Assembly (NCBI RefSeq): GCF_900142655.1
Contig: NZ_FRBQ01000009.1
Coordinates: forward strand, 98,817-162,816
Direction: 5' to 3'
Length of the DNA: 64,000 bases
Source: Phytopseudomonas punonensis
GTDB lineage: Bacteria > Pseudomonadota > Gammaproteobacteria > Pseudomonadales > Pseudomonadaceae
The position numbers and the translations under genes were made by a program. Below, piece by piece: positions 33,763 to 42,293 of this stretch (position 1 is the first letter of the stretch; each line of letters starts with the position of its first letter). Below the pieces are notes generated by a model. It made no database searches. It was not told the DNA's origin and was given only the letters and a program-made list of their open reading frames with translations.

Positions 33763-34260
33763 TCAGTCGAATAGGCTGGCCTGTGGTCTGGGCACGGCAC
33801 CTTCGAGTTCCAGCAGCAATTGCTTGCGTGGCAGGCCGCCGGCAAAGCCGGTCAGGCTGCCGTCGCGGCCGATCACCCGGTGGCAGGGGATGATGATGCA
33901 GATCGGGTTGGCGCCATTGGCAGCGCCCACTGCGCGCACGGCCTTGGGCCGTTCGATACGCTGGGCCAGGGCGCTGTAGCTGTCTATCTTGCCGAACGGG
34001 ATCTGCTGCAGCGCCCGCCAGACCGCTTGCTGGAACGGTGTGCCCTGCGGGTTGAGGCGCAGCTCGAAGCGCTGGCGGCGGCCCGCGAAGTAGTCGTCGA
34101 GTTGCCGGCTGGCGTCATCGAGCTGCGAGCCTGCCTCCTGCCAGCCATCCCCGATTAGCCAGGGCGTACGCTCCACGTCCATCAACAGCTGTTGCAGGCC
34201 GCTTTCGTCGCCGACCATGAATAGGCGGCCGATAGGACTTTCCTGATAGCGATAGAACAT
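33763..34260 (-). CDS. ogt: methylated-DNA-protein-cysteine methyltransferase
   Basis: The 165-residue suicide enzyme transfers the alkyl group from O6-alkylguanine to its own Cys in the IIPCHRVIG motif. GTPFQQAVWRALQQIPFGK and GAANGANP are the DNA-binding helix and preceding segment. I chose ATG 34260 because GGAGG lies just before it, within the end of alkA; the upstream in-frame ATG is worse placed. The Ada metal-binding and AraC parts are absent, so it is the stand-alone Ogt form, forming an operon with alkA. Confidence 0.93.
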   Translation of the reverse strand: MFYRYQESPIGRLFMVGDESGLQQLLMDVERTPWLIGDGWQEAGSQLDDASRQLDDYFAGRRQRFELRLNPQGTPFQQAVWRALQQIPFGKIDSYSALAQRIERPKAVRAVGAANGANPICIIIPCHRVIGRDGSLTGFAGGLPRKQLLLELEGAVPRPQASLFD

Positions 34261-34262
34261 CC

Positions 34263-35141
34263 TCAGCCTCCTGAATAGTTGTGCCACAGGTGTGCAGCAG
34301 CATAAGCGCGCCAGGGCCGCCAGGCTTCGGCGTGCAGCTGCAGTTGCCGGGCGGTGATGCCGGTGGGGCCCCAGATCGGCGCCTTGAGCAAACCGAGGTC
34401 ACTGGCGGGAAAGGCATCGGCGTCACCAAAGGCACGCAGGGCGATGTATTCGGCCGTCCACGGGCCGATGCCGGGCAGGGCGCACAGGCGCTCGATCAGT
34501 TCGCTCGCGCCCGCGCTGATATCCAGGTGCAGTGCGCCACTGGCAATCTGCGCAGCGAAATGCTGCAGGGTTTGCACGCGCTTGCCGGGCATGCCGATGC
34601 CATCGAGATTGGCAGCCGCGATGGCCTCGGGTGTCGGGAACAGACGGTCGATGCCTGCGGGTGCGTCGACCAGCGGTTCGCCGAGCCTGTCGACCAAACG
34701 TCCTGTGATGGTTACCGCGGCCTTGACCGTGACCTGCTGGCCAACGATGGCGCGCACGGCCTGCTCGAAGGCATCGAATGCAGTCGGCAGACGCAGACCG
34801 GGATTGCGCGCAAGCATTGCCGCGAGATGCTGATCGGCCGCGAAATGTGCCGCGATAAGCGCCGGGTCGACATCCAGATCGAACATGCGCCGTACCCGCT
34901 GTACGAGCACAGGCTGGCAGGCGATGGCCGAGGTGCTGTGCTCAAGCGTCAGCGCATGCTGATCGGGCAGGGCGGTGACACGAAACCAGCCGGTAACATC
35001 GCCAAGGCGAAAGTTGCGGCAGTAATCACGCTCGCCCAGGCATTCCTGCCCGGCGATGGCGCGCAGCCGGAAATGCGCGTGGAACTGTTGCCAGTCCCAG
35101 GGCGCCTGGTAAAGCAGCTGGAGGAGGTTTGTATCGGTCAT
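34263..35141 (-). CDS. alkA: DNA-3-methyladenine glycosylase II
   Basis: The 292-residue base-excision enzyme has an N-terminal AlkA_N domain, then the HhH-GPD core: AVRAIVGQQVTVKAA, the hairpin LCALPGIGPWTAEYIALRA, and the catalytic Asp in AFPASDLGLLK. It removes 3-methyladenine and related alkylated bases. Its stop is two bases from the ogt start, so both alkylation-repair genes are made from one message without an adjacent Ada regulator. Confidence 0.93.
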   Translation of the reverse strand: MTDTNLLQLLYQAPWDWQQFHAHFRLRAIAGQECLGERDYCRNFRLGDVTGWFRVTALPDQHALTLEHSTSAIACQPVLVQRVRRMFDLDVDPALIAAHFAADQHLAAMLARNPGLRLPTAFDAFEQAVRAIVGQQVTVKAAVTITGRLVDRLGEPLVDAPAGIDRLFPTPEAIAAANLDGIGMPGKRVQTLQHFAAQIASGALHLDISAGASELIERLCALPGIGPWTAEYIALRAFGDADAFPASDLGLLKAPIWGPTGITARQLQLHAEAWRPWRAYAAAHLWHNYSGG

Positions 35142-35311
35142 GGCGTTGACGATAACGCCCCGGGGCCAGCCTTGTCAGCGTGGAAAGTGACTTTCAAACC
35201 TGGGCACGAGGGTTGTCGACAAAATTTTCACATCAGAGAGTAGAGACTGCCGCGGCGCCGCTCGCCGTGACAGGGCGGGCCTGCAGTAAACGTTTTTGCG
35301 GATGATCGAAA

Positions 35312-37390
35312 ATGACCCCTACAGCAGTTCAGGGCACCCCTCACACAGCATCAAACCCCTTACGTAGCCAGTTGCTCTTCACCCTCTACAGCGCCCTGGC
35401 CCTGTTGTTGATGTATACGCTGCTGCGCGTCGCCTTGCTGGTCTACAACCGCGAGCTGATCGGCGATACGCCGAGCGCCACTTTCGTCGAGGCCTTCTAT
35501 AACGGCTTGCGCTTCGACCTGCGCGTGGTGGTGTATGCCTGCGCGCCGCTGCTGATCGCGTTGCTCAGCACTCGCGCCATGCTCGCGCGCAGCTGGCAGC
35601 GCATCTGGTTGACCATGTTCGCCAGCATCACGCTGTTTCTCGGCCTGGCCGAGCTGGATTTCTACAAGGAATTCCACCAGCGCCTGAACAGCCTGGTGTT
35701 CCAGTACCTGCAGGAAGATCAGGCCACGGTGATGAGCATGCTCTGGAACGGTTTCCCGGTGGCGCGCTATCTGGTCGCCTGGTTCGTCATTACCGGCCTG
35801 CTGTGGTGGATATTCTCGCGTTTCGATCGAGCCAGCCGCACGAAGATGCCTGGCGATCCCCGTAGCGCCAGGCCAGTTGTGGCCTGGTACTGGCGCGTCT
35901 CGGTGTTCTTGCTATGCGTGCTGATCGCCGTCATTGCTGCCCGTGGTCATTTGCGTCAAGGCCCGCCACTGCGCTGGGGTGATGCCTATACCACCGACTC
36001 GATGTTCGCCAACCAGCTGGGCCTCAATAGCACGCTGACCCTGTTTACGGCAGCTCAGGCCACCTTTGGCGCGCACCGTGACAACACCTGGAAGTCGACC
36101 ATGGCGGACGAGCAGGCCCGGCAGATCACCCGCGACATGCTGCTGACTCCGGACGACCAACTGGTCGATGCCGACAGCGCCGCCATCCGCCGCCTCTACA
36201 CGCCGCCGAGCGACAAGACCCTGCCGATCCGCAACGTGGTGGTGATCTTGATGGAGAGCTTCGCCGGCCATTCGGTCGGAGCCCTCGGCGCGCCCGGCAA
36301 CATCACTCCAAACTTCGACAAGCTGAGCAGGGAAGGCCTGCTGTTCGACCGCTTCTTCTCCAATGGCACTCACACCCATCAGGGCATGTTTGCCACCATG
36401 GCTTGCTTTCCCAACCTGCCGGGCTTCGAGTACCTAATGCGCACGCCCGAAGGCGCGCACAAGTTCTCCGGGCTGCCGCAGCTGCTGGGCGCCCGTGGCT
36501 ACGACAACCTGTACGTCTACAACGGCAATTTCCAGTGGGACAACCAGTCCGGGTTCTTCAGCAACCAGGGCATGACCAATTTCATTGGCCGTGAAGATTT
36601 CGTCGACCCGGTATTCATGGATCCGACCTGGGGCGTGTCCGATCAGGACATGTTCGACCGCGGTGCCCTGGAGCTGAAAACCAATTACGGCCAGAAGCCG
36701 TTCTATGCGTTGCTGCAGACCCTTTCCAACCACACACCGTATGCGCTGCCGAAGGATTTGCCGGTGCAGCCGGTCATGATCAACGGCAAGGAAGATTTGC
36801 ATCGCACCGCCATGCGCTATTCGGACTGGGCGCTGGGGCAGTTCTTCGAAAAGGCGCGTAAGGAGCCGTATTTCAACCAGACGTTGTTCGTGGTCGTCGG
36901 CGACCATGGGTTTGGCGGTTTCGATCAGGTGACGGAGATGGACCTGCAGCGCTTCAACGTGCCGCTATTGCTTATCGCACCCGGCATTCAGGAGAAGTTT
37001 GGCAAGATCAGCCATACGGTTGGCACCCAGATCGATATCGTGCCGACCATCATGGGCCGCCTGGGTGGTGACGTGCTCCATCAGTGCTGGGGGCGCGATC
37101 TGCTCAATCTGCCCGAGGGCGATACAGGTGTGGGTGTGATCAAACCCTCGGGCGGTGATCAGACAGTCGCCATCGTCACTGCCGACCAGATACTGGTGCA
37201 GCCCAAGGATTTCGAGCCGCGGATGTATCGCTATCAACTGGGTGCAAAACCGACGGCAACGCGCATCGAAGGTCCGGTCGACGAGACGTTGAAGAAGCGT
37301 CTGGAAGGCTTCCTGCAAACTGCTACCAAGAGCCTGCTGGATAACACGGCAGGGGTGGCGGACGGCATGCCCGATAAACCGCAGCCCTGA
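35312..37390 (+). CDS. LTA synthase-like sulfatase-family membrane phosphotransferase
   Basis: The 692-residue protein has about five transmembrane helices in the first 215 residues, then a large periplasmic sulfatase-fold domain. The catalytic nucleophile Thr is in the SNGTHTHQGMFA region and a metal site in VVGDHGFGG. VVILMESFAGHSVG begins the domain, with its metal-binding Glu. The layout matches lipoteichoic-acid synthase-like proteins that move phosphoglycerol or phosphoethanolamine groups in Gram-negatives, for example onto periplasmic glucans (the OpgB role). The substrate cannot be told. It has a strong terminator. Confidence 0.88.
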   Translation: MTPTAVQGTPHTASNPLRSQLLFTLYSALALLLMYTLLRVALLVYNRELIGDTPSATFVEAFYNGLRFDLRVVVYACAPLLIALLSTRAMLARSWQRIWLTMFASITLFLGLAELDFYKEFHQRLNSLVFQYLQEDQATVMSMLWNGFPVARYLVAWFVITGLLWWIFSRFDRASRTKMPGDPRSARPVVAWYWRVSVFLLCVLIAVIAARGHLRQGPPLRWGDAYTTDSMFANQLGLNSTLTLFTAAQATFGAHRDNTWKSTMADEQARQITRDMLLTPDDQLVDADSAAIRRLYTPPSDKTLPIRNVVVILMESFAGHSVGALGAPGNITPNFDKLSREGLLFDRFFSNGTHTHQGMFATMACFPNLPGFEYLMRTPEGAHKFSGLPQLLGARGYDNLYVYNGNFQWDNQSGFFSNQGMTNFIGREDFVDPVFMDPTWGVSDQDMFDRGALELKTNYGQKPFYALLQTLSNHTPYALPKDLPVQPVMINGKEDLHRTAMRYSDWALGQFFEKARKEPYFNQTLFVVVGDHGFGGFDQVTEMDLQRFNVPLLLIAPGIQEKFGKISHTVGTQIDIVPTIMGRLGGDVLHQCWGRDLLNLPEGDTGVGVIKPSGGDQTVAIVTADQILVQPKDFEPRMYRYQLGAKPTATRIEGPVDETLKKRLEGFLQTATKSLLDNTAGVADGMPDKPQP

Positions 37391-37399
37391 TTCACAAAT

Positions 37400-37428
37400 A
37401 AAAAACCGGCGCCTGGCGCCGGTTTTTT
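37400..37428. terminator. bidirectional intrinsic terminator
   Basis: CCGGCGC-CTG-GCGCCGG is a perfect GC stem flanked by six A and six T. It can end both the LTA-synthase-like gene and the convergent lipoprotein gene. Confidence 0.92.
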
Positions 37429-37442
37429 ATTGGGAGATCGAT

Positions 37443-38030
37443 TTAGCTGCAGCCTTCGACGTAGAATACCGCCGGAGGCACGCCAATGCGCCAGCGTGTC
37501 ACCACGCCGTCGCGGTCAGTCTCGAACACCAGCCGTGCGTCGCTATCGATGTACGGCGTGACGATGAAGTCAGTCGCACCTTCGACATACTTATTGGGCT
37601 GCTCCTCAAAACGGCCAGGGTAGGTGGCGCGAATCTGCTGGGAGCTGCTGCCCACCTGCAGGCCGCGGGGCGCCTTGCGCTCGCGCGTGTCGATGTCGTA
37701 ACGCACGAACTGGCCGTTTTCGAGCATGAACGAGGTGCCGAAGCCGTTCGCTGGGCGCGGGTCCTGGAACAGCTGGCGACAAGCCTCCGAGCCTCCACCA
37801 TCACGCAGTGAGCCTTTCCAGGCCGCGCGCACGGCTGCTTCGTCGCTGCCGAAGCGGGCGCTGGCAAACCCGGTGAACGGGCTGAGATCCTCCTTCTCCT
37901 GCAGCTTTGGCGGGCTGCTCTGGGCGGCGGAGGCGGTTTTGGCGGGGGTGTTGCTGGCGTCGCTGCAGGCGCTCAGCGCCAAAATATTGGTCATCACAAC
38001 AGCGGAAATTGAAAGCGTGCGGTTCGCCAT
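37443..38030 (-). CDS. putative lipoprotein of unknown function
   Basis: The 195-residue protein has a signal with lipobox LSAC at residues 19-22, so Cys22 should be lipid-modified. The next residue is Ser, favouring transport to the outer membrane. A low-complexity Ala/Ser/Pro/Lys linker follows to about residue 50, then a compact domain with two conserved-looking Cys (EACRQLF and the C-terminal VEGCS) likely joined by a disulfide. No family is recognised. Confidence 0.75.
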   Translation of the reverse strand: MANRTLSISAVVMTNILALSACSDASNTPAKTASAAQSSPPKLQEKEDLSPFTGFASARFGSDEAAVRAAWKGSLRDGGGSEACRQLFQDPRPANGFGTSFMLENGQFVRYDIDTRERKAPRGLQVGSSSQQIRATYPGRFEEQPNKYVEGATDFIVTPYIDSDARLVFETDRDGVVTRWRIGVPPAVFYVEGCS

Positions 38031-38136
38031 GAAAATCCAACCTTCGTCTCGAATGGGAACGGCCGCACGAAAGTGCGGCCGAATCTATGAGGCATGAGAC
38101 CGATTGAATCAGGGCATTTGCATGCCGGGGGATCAG

Positions 38137-38167
38137 TAAAAAGGCCCGCTGCGTATGCAGGCCTTTC
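38137..38167 (-). terminator. terminator of the 92-residue protein gene
   Basis: On the minus strand AGGCCTGC-ATAC-GCAGCGGGCCT, with one bulge, is followed by TTTTT, ten bases after the stop. Confidence 0.65.
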
Positions 38168-38176
38168 GTCGCAGTC

Positions 38177-38455
38177 TCATGCTGCGTGGCGTTTGGCCAC
38201 ACTTTCGGGAAAAAGATCCCGGCTTTTATTCAGATACTGATCGACCAGCCATTTGCCGTGGGCAATCGAGGCCTGTTGGGCTTTGGTCAGGTCAGCGAGA
38301 AAGGCGCCGTTGAACGGCAGCGACAGGCGCCGCGTGGTTCGGCCGTCAGGCGTGATAATGCGGCAGCCGCCTGCCCAGGGCGTAGGAATGCCTGGATGCT
38401 CCATGACTTCGGCGCTGATGTGATGGTCGCGGTAGTTGCATTGCAAGGTGCTCAT
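38177..38455 (-). CDS. small conserved-looking protein of unknown function
   Basis: The 92-residue protein starts at ATG 38455, preceded by a GAGGT ribosome site; the longer upstream frame is rich in unlikely codons. It has a beta-type first half (YRDHHISAEV, GGCRIITPDGRTTRRLSLPF) and a helical second half (LADLTKAQQASIAHGKWLVDQYL). No signal peptide. No family recognised; the pattern is of a small cytoplasmic protein. Confidence 0.65.
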   Translation of the reverse strand: MSTLQCNYRDHHISAEVMEHPGIPTPWAGGCRIITPDGRTTRRLSLPFNGAFLADLTKAQQASIAHGKWLVDQYLNKSRDLFPESVAKRHAA

Positions 38456-38812
38456 GGCTGATACCTCGTATGGATGGCCCGCGCAGGCAGCACGATGATG
38501 CTTGGTCGAAACATGCCGCCAGCCGAGCGTGGCTTCATCTTCGGGTATAGCACGCCACCAACCTGTGGCGTGGCAGGCCGACGAGTTGCCGAATGTAAAG
38601 ATAGTTTGATGACCTGGCGCGTGCGGCGGTCTATTCTCTGAGAGCGTGCTGCTTGAGTCGGGCACGCTTCTTCATACCAGTTCATGCTGGTGCCACAGTT
38701 GCTCGTACCAGGGCTCCGGCCCAAGAGTCATCACGGTGCGCCGTGTGTTGCATGTTGAGTCAGATAGCCGCTCGCGCGGCGTATCAATTTCCTCGTCCGA
38801 TGGAGATCAACT
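38456..38812. other. 357-bp gene-free interval
   Basis: This divergent region should hold promoters for the 92-residue protein and the RraB-like gene. Open frames here lack ribosome sites and sensible composition. I see no repeat or RNA gene. Confidence 0.5.
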
Positions 38813-39160
38813 ATGAGCACGATTCTGCACGAAGATGTTGGTAGCGGCATTTTGCGTCGAATGAAGGAAGGCGGATTCGATTTCGCCAGCGTTCACCCCA
38901 TCGAGTTCTATGCGATTTTCCCCGATCAGGCGTGTGCCTTGAAGGCCACGCACAACTTTCGCGGTGAAAGCCTGCACGCACTGGTTACCGAGCGTGATGA
39001 AGGTGACTGGTACCTGCAGGTCAGCAAGGTCATGCACGTCACGCCAGCCGGCATTGGCGATTTCTCGCAGGACATGGAGTCGGTGGTGATTCCCCTTGGC
39101 GGTGAACTCGACGGCTGGGGTGTTACCCAGCAACTGAGCCGTGCCAGCCGCCAGGATTAG
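38813..39160 (+). CDS. RraB-like ribonuclease E inhibitor family protein
   Basis: The 115-residue protein has the RraB-type layout: an N-terminal helix (GSGILRRMKEGGFDF), then HPIEFYAIFPDQA, a strand-rich middle (GESLHALVTERDEGDWYLQVSKVM) and ESVVIPLGGELDGWGV. In E. coli RraB binds the C-terminal scaffold of RNase E and changes mRNA decay. The match is to the Pfam-type family, not strong enough to claim the same partner here. A single-gene unit, ending 12 bases from the convergent emfourin gene. Confidence 0.75.
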   Translation: MSTILHEDVGSGILRRMKEGGFDFASVHPIEFYAIFPDQACALKATHNFRGESLHALVTERDEGDWYLQVSKVMHVTPAGIGDFSQDMESVVIPLGGELDGWGVTQQLSRASRQD

Positions 39161-39172
39161 CCACAACCTTCG

Positions 39173-39487
39173 CTACAGTCCTTTCTCCCAAAGCACCACC
39201 AGATCCCGAGGAGCCTGCTCCTCGGGAACGTTCAAGACCATCTCCTGCGTACGCAGTGCGCATGTCTGCAACTCGATGCGGTAGAAGCGCTGATCCCCTT
39301 GCCCGGCTTGATCACTGGCTATCGGCAGGCAGGCTTCGAGTAGCGAGCAGACCTGGCCACGCTGCTGCGGATCACAGCGGGCGAAATCAATTTCGCGCGG
39401 CCGGCTGAGCGCCGCAATCGCTGCAAAGCCGCCCTGGCGGGATATGCGAACCAGTGCCTCATCACTCAACGGCGGTAGTTTGTTCAT
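39173..39487 (-). CDS. protealysin inhibitor (emfourin-like)
   Basis: The 104-residue protein overlaps the metalloprotease stop by four bases and matches the small cytoplasmic inhibitor encoded beside protealysin-like peptidases in other bacteria, named emfourin. Its features are an N-terminal ISRQGGFAA segment, IDFARCDP, and a strand-rich C-terminus with YRIELQTCA. Its job would be to keep the protease inactive within the cell. Assignment rests mainly on context plus a family-like N-terminus. Confidence 0.78.
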   Translation of the reverse strand: MNKLPPLSDEALVRISRQGGFAAIAALSRPREIDFARCDPQQRGQVCSLLEACLPIASDQAGQGDQRFYRIELQTCALRTQEMVLNVPEEQAPRDLVVLWEKGL

Positions 39488-40524
39488 GGCTGAACATCCT
39501 CTATTCCCACGTCACTCCAGGCCTTTGTAACCGCATCGACCTCGGGCGAGCCCTGGCCGAAGCGCTGTGCGGCGCGATCCACACACAGGCGGGCAAAGTC
39601 GACGAACTCGGCGTCATTGGCCAGGCGTTCATCGCACAAGGTGTCATACCAGATAAGCCCGGCTTTCTCCCAGGCGTTGCCTCCCAAGGCCACTGCGGCC
39701 AGATAGAAGGCACGATTGGGAATGCCCGAATTGATGTGCACGCCGCCGTTGTCCTCGCGGGTCTGAACGAAGTCGCGCATGTGGCCTGGCTGCGGATCCT
39801 TGCCCAGTAGCGGATCGTCATAGGCGCTGCCGGGCTCGGACATCGAGCGCAGGCCTTTGCCGTTGACGTACTCGCTCAACAGACCGGCACCTATGATCCA
39901 GTCCGCCTGGGCGGCAGACTGCTGCAATGCGTATTGCTTGGTGAGAATGCCGAAAACATCGGATAACGACTCGTTCAGCGCGCCGGCCTGGTTGGCATAA
40001 ACCAGTGCAGCCTCACTGTCGATGACACCATGGGTCAGCTCGTGGGCGACTACGTCCAGGGCGATGGTGAAGCGATTGAAGATTTCGCCATCACCGTCGC
40101 CGAAGACCATCTGTTCGCCATTCCAGAAGGCGTTCTCATAGCGCTGGCCGTAATGCACGGTGCCGATCAGCGCGATGCCGTTACCGTCGATGGAATGGCG
40201 GCCGAGCACCTCCCAGAAAAACCGGTAGGTCGCGCCGAGTGTCTCATAGGCTTCGTCGACAGCTTCATCACCGGAAGCCGCCTGGCCCTCGGCGCGTACC
40301 AATTTCCCTGGCAGCTGGGTCTGCTCCTCGGCGTCATGAATGCTGCGCTCAGGTTGCCCAGCGTCCATAACCTGACGAGCTTGCAGAGTGCTGAGGCGAG
40401 GCTTGTCGTGGTTGCGCCGCAGCGAGCTGACATGCTGCAGGGTATTGCGCGCGCAGTCGCGCTGACGATCCGAGCCGTGGCCGATGATGCGATCCAAAAT
40501 GTAGGGCGGTATCAGGCTATTCAT
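39484..40524 (-). CDS. protealysin-like M4 metalloprotease
   Basis: The 346-residue thermolysin-family peptidase has a short propeptide of about 50 residues with the characteristic N-terminal IPPYILDRI motif and no signal peptide, as in protealysin and grimelysin. The zinc site is His161-Glu-x2-His165 (AHELTHGVI) with Glu185 in ALNESLSDVFG; the proton-shuttling His is in NGGVHINSGIPN. Protealysins are cytoplasmic or released by a non-Sec path and have been linked to cleavage of actin and other targets during interaction with eukaryotic cells. Coupled to its inhibitor gene. Confidence 0.92.
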   Translation of the reverse strand: MNSLIPPYILDRIIGHGSDRQRDCARNTLQHVSSLRRNHDKPRLSTLQARQVMDAGQPERSIHDAEEQTQLPGKLVRAEGQAASGDEAVDEAYETLGATYRFFWEVLGRHSIDGNGIALIGTVHYGQRYENAFWNGEQMVFGDGDGEIFNRFTIALDVVAHELTHGVIDSEAALVYANQAGALNESLSDVFGILTKQYALQQSAAQADWIIGAGLLSEYVNGKGLRSMSEPGSAYDDPLLGKDPQPGHMRDFVQTREDNGGVHINSGIPNRAFYLAAVALGGNAWEKAGLIWYDTLCDERLANDAEFVDFARLCVDRAAQRFGQGSPEVDAVTKAWSDVGIEDVQP

Positions 40525-40881
40525 CGTGCGTTCCTTATTCGAGGATACATGTCGGCCAGGGCAATGCCTGACCTCCTACAAGTGGGAACGCAACGCGCCG
40601 GCAAGGTTGCTGCCGTATCGACATTTCTGGAGAAAGGAGGCTGACAGAAAAGTGCAATGCTTTGCCGCCTCGTTTGTCTGAGCTTTATCGGGCATGCCGC
40701 TCTGCAAGTTGCATTGCAATGCCAGCAGATCGCGCAGACGCCGTGCCTGTGCACTGTAATCGTGCTTCATGATGGTGCGTTACTGGGTCGTTATAAAAGT
40801 AAGTCATTGAATTCAAAGGAATAGTACCGATGGCTCGGCGCTTGCAGCGTACGGGTTGAACTGGGTTGCAAGGAGTACAGC
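40525..40881. other. 357-bp gene-free interval upstream of the ATP-grasp operon
   Basis: The interval should hold divergent promoters for the protease pair and the ATP-grasp operon. A 64-codon minus-strand frame (40576-40770) lacks a ribosome site and family features. No clear sigma factor motif or repeat is seen. Confidence 0.45.
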
Positions 40882-42291
40882 ATGACCCGCACCTTTTATG
40901 ATGAGATGCACCTGCCGGATGGCGCCTGTCGCCCGCATTACCAGGCCTTTTCTCGTTGGCTGCAGGACACCCCGAAAGACCTGCTGGATCAGCGTCGCCG
41001 CGAGGCGGATCTTCTATTTCATCGTGCCGGCATCACTTTTACGCTGTATGGCGATGCTCAGGGTACCGAGCGACTGATTCCTTTCGACATCATTCCGCGC
41101 AGCATTCCGGCCAGTGAATGGCGCATCGTCGAGCGGGGCTGTATCCAGCGGGTGCAGGCGCTAAACATGTTTCTCGCCGATCTGTATCACGACCAGCGCA
41201 TCATCAAGGCCGGGTTGATTCCCGCCGAACAGGTGCTGACCAACGAGGGCTACCAGATGGCGATGCAGGGATTGAACCTGCACCGCGACCTCTATGCGCA
41301 CATCGCCGGCGTCGACCTTGTGCGCGATGGCGACGGCACTTATTACGTACTTGAGGACAACCTGCGCACCCCCAGCGGTGTGAGCTACATGCTCGAAGAC
41401 CGCAAGATGATGATGCGCTTGTTCCCCGAGTTGTTCGCCAACCAGCGCATCGCGCCCATCGATCATTACCCGAGCCTGTTGCTCGACACCCTGAAAGGCT
41501 CCAGCCCGCTGGATAACCCGACGGTGGTGGTGCTGACGCCCGGGCGCTTCAACAGCGCCTATTTCGAACATGCATTTCTGGCGCGGGAAATGGGTGTAGA
41601 GCTGGTCGAGGGCGCCGATCTGTTCGTGCGTGATGACAAGCTGTTTATGCGCACCACGGCAGGCGCCAAGCAGGTCGATGTCGTGTATCGCCGTCTGGAC
41701 GACGCCTTTCTCGACCCGCTGGCGTTCAATCCGGACTCCATGCTTGGCGTGCCCGGGCTGCTGTCGACTTACCGTTCCGGCAATGTGGTGCTGGCCAACG
41801 CCATTGGCACCGGCGTGGCGGATGACAAGTCGATTTATCCTTACGTCACCGAGATGATCCGCTTCTATCTCGATGAAGAGCCAATCCTCAAGAACGTGCC
41901 AACCTGGCAATGCCGCAAGCCCAACGAGCTGTCCCACGTGCTGGCCAACCTCAAGGATTTGGTCGTCAAGGAAACCCAGGGTTCGGGCGGCTACGGCATG
42001 CTCGTCGGGCCGGCTGCCAGCAACGCCGAGATCGAGGCGTTCCGGCTGCGGCTGATCGCCAAGCCCGATGCCTACATCGCGCAGCCGACGCTGTGCCTGT
42101 CGACTTGCCCGACCTTTGTCGAGAACGGCATCGCCCCACGACATATCGACCTGCGACCCTTCGTGCTGTCCGGCAAGGAGACCCGCATCGTGCCAGGTGG
42201 GTTGACCCGTGTTGCATTGCGTGAGGGCTCGCTGGTGGTCAATTCGTCGCAGGGCGGCGGTACCAAGGACACCTGGGTGGTGGAGGACTGA
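40882..42291 (+). CDS. circularly permuted ATP-grasp protein
   Basis: The 469-residue protein belongs to the CP_ATPgrasp family. Key segments are YYVLEDNLRTPSGVSYMLEDR (about residues 155-175, metal/nucleotide-binding Glu, Asp, Asn), VVVLTPGRFNSAYFEHAFLA, VDVVYRRLDDAF, VVKETQGSGGYGM (a glycine-rich ATP loop) and a C-terminal HIDLRPFV. Such enzymes are predicted to form amide or peptide bonds. AAGGAG precedes the ATG. First in a three-gene operon with an alpha-E protein (2 bp away) and a transglutaminase. Confidence 0.92.
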   Translation: MTRTFYDEMHLPDGACRPHYQAFSRWLQDTPKDLLDQRRREADLLFHRAGITFTLYGDAQGTERLIPFDIIPRSIPASEWRIVERGCIQRVQALNMFLADLYHDQRIIKAGLIPAEQVLTNEGYQMAMQGLNLHRDLYAHIAGVDLVRDGDGTYYVLEDNLRTPSGVSYMLEDRKMMMRLFPELFANQRIAPIDHYPSLLLDTLKGSSPLDNPTVVVLTPGRFNSAYFEHAFLAREMGVELVEGADLFVRDDKLFMRTTAGAKQVDVVYRRLDDAFLDPLAFNPDSMLGVPGLLSTYRSGNVVLANAIGTGVADDKSIYPYVTEMIRFYLDEEPILKNVPTWQCRKPNELSHVLANLKDLVVKETQGSGGYGMLVGPAASNAEIEAFRLRLIAKPDAYIAQPTLCLSTCPTFVENGIAPRHIDLRPFVLSGKETRIVPGGLTRVALREGSLVVNSSQGGGTKDTWVVED

Positions 42292-42293
42292 GC

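Noticed and set aside
38653..38844. 63-codon plus-strand frame before the RraB-like gene
   Set aside because: Overlaps the true start region of the RraB-like gene, many rare-type residues and no ribosome site.
40576..40770. 64-codon minus-strand frame upstream of the protease gene
   Set aside because: No ribosome site and no recognisable features, although it does not overlap another gene.
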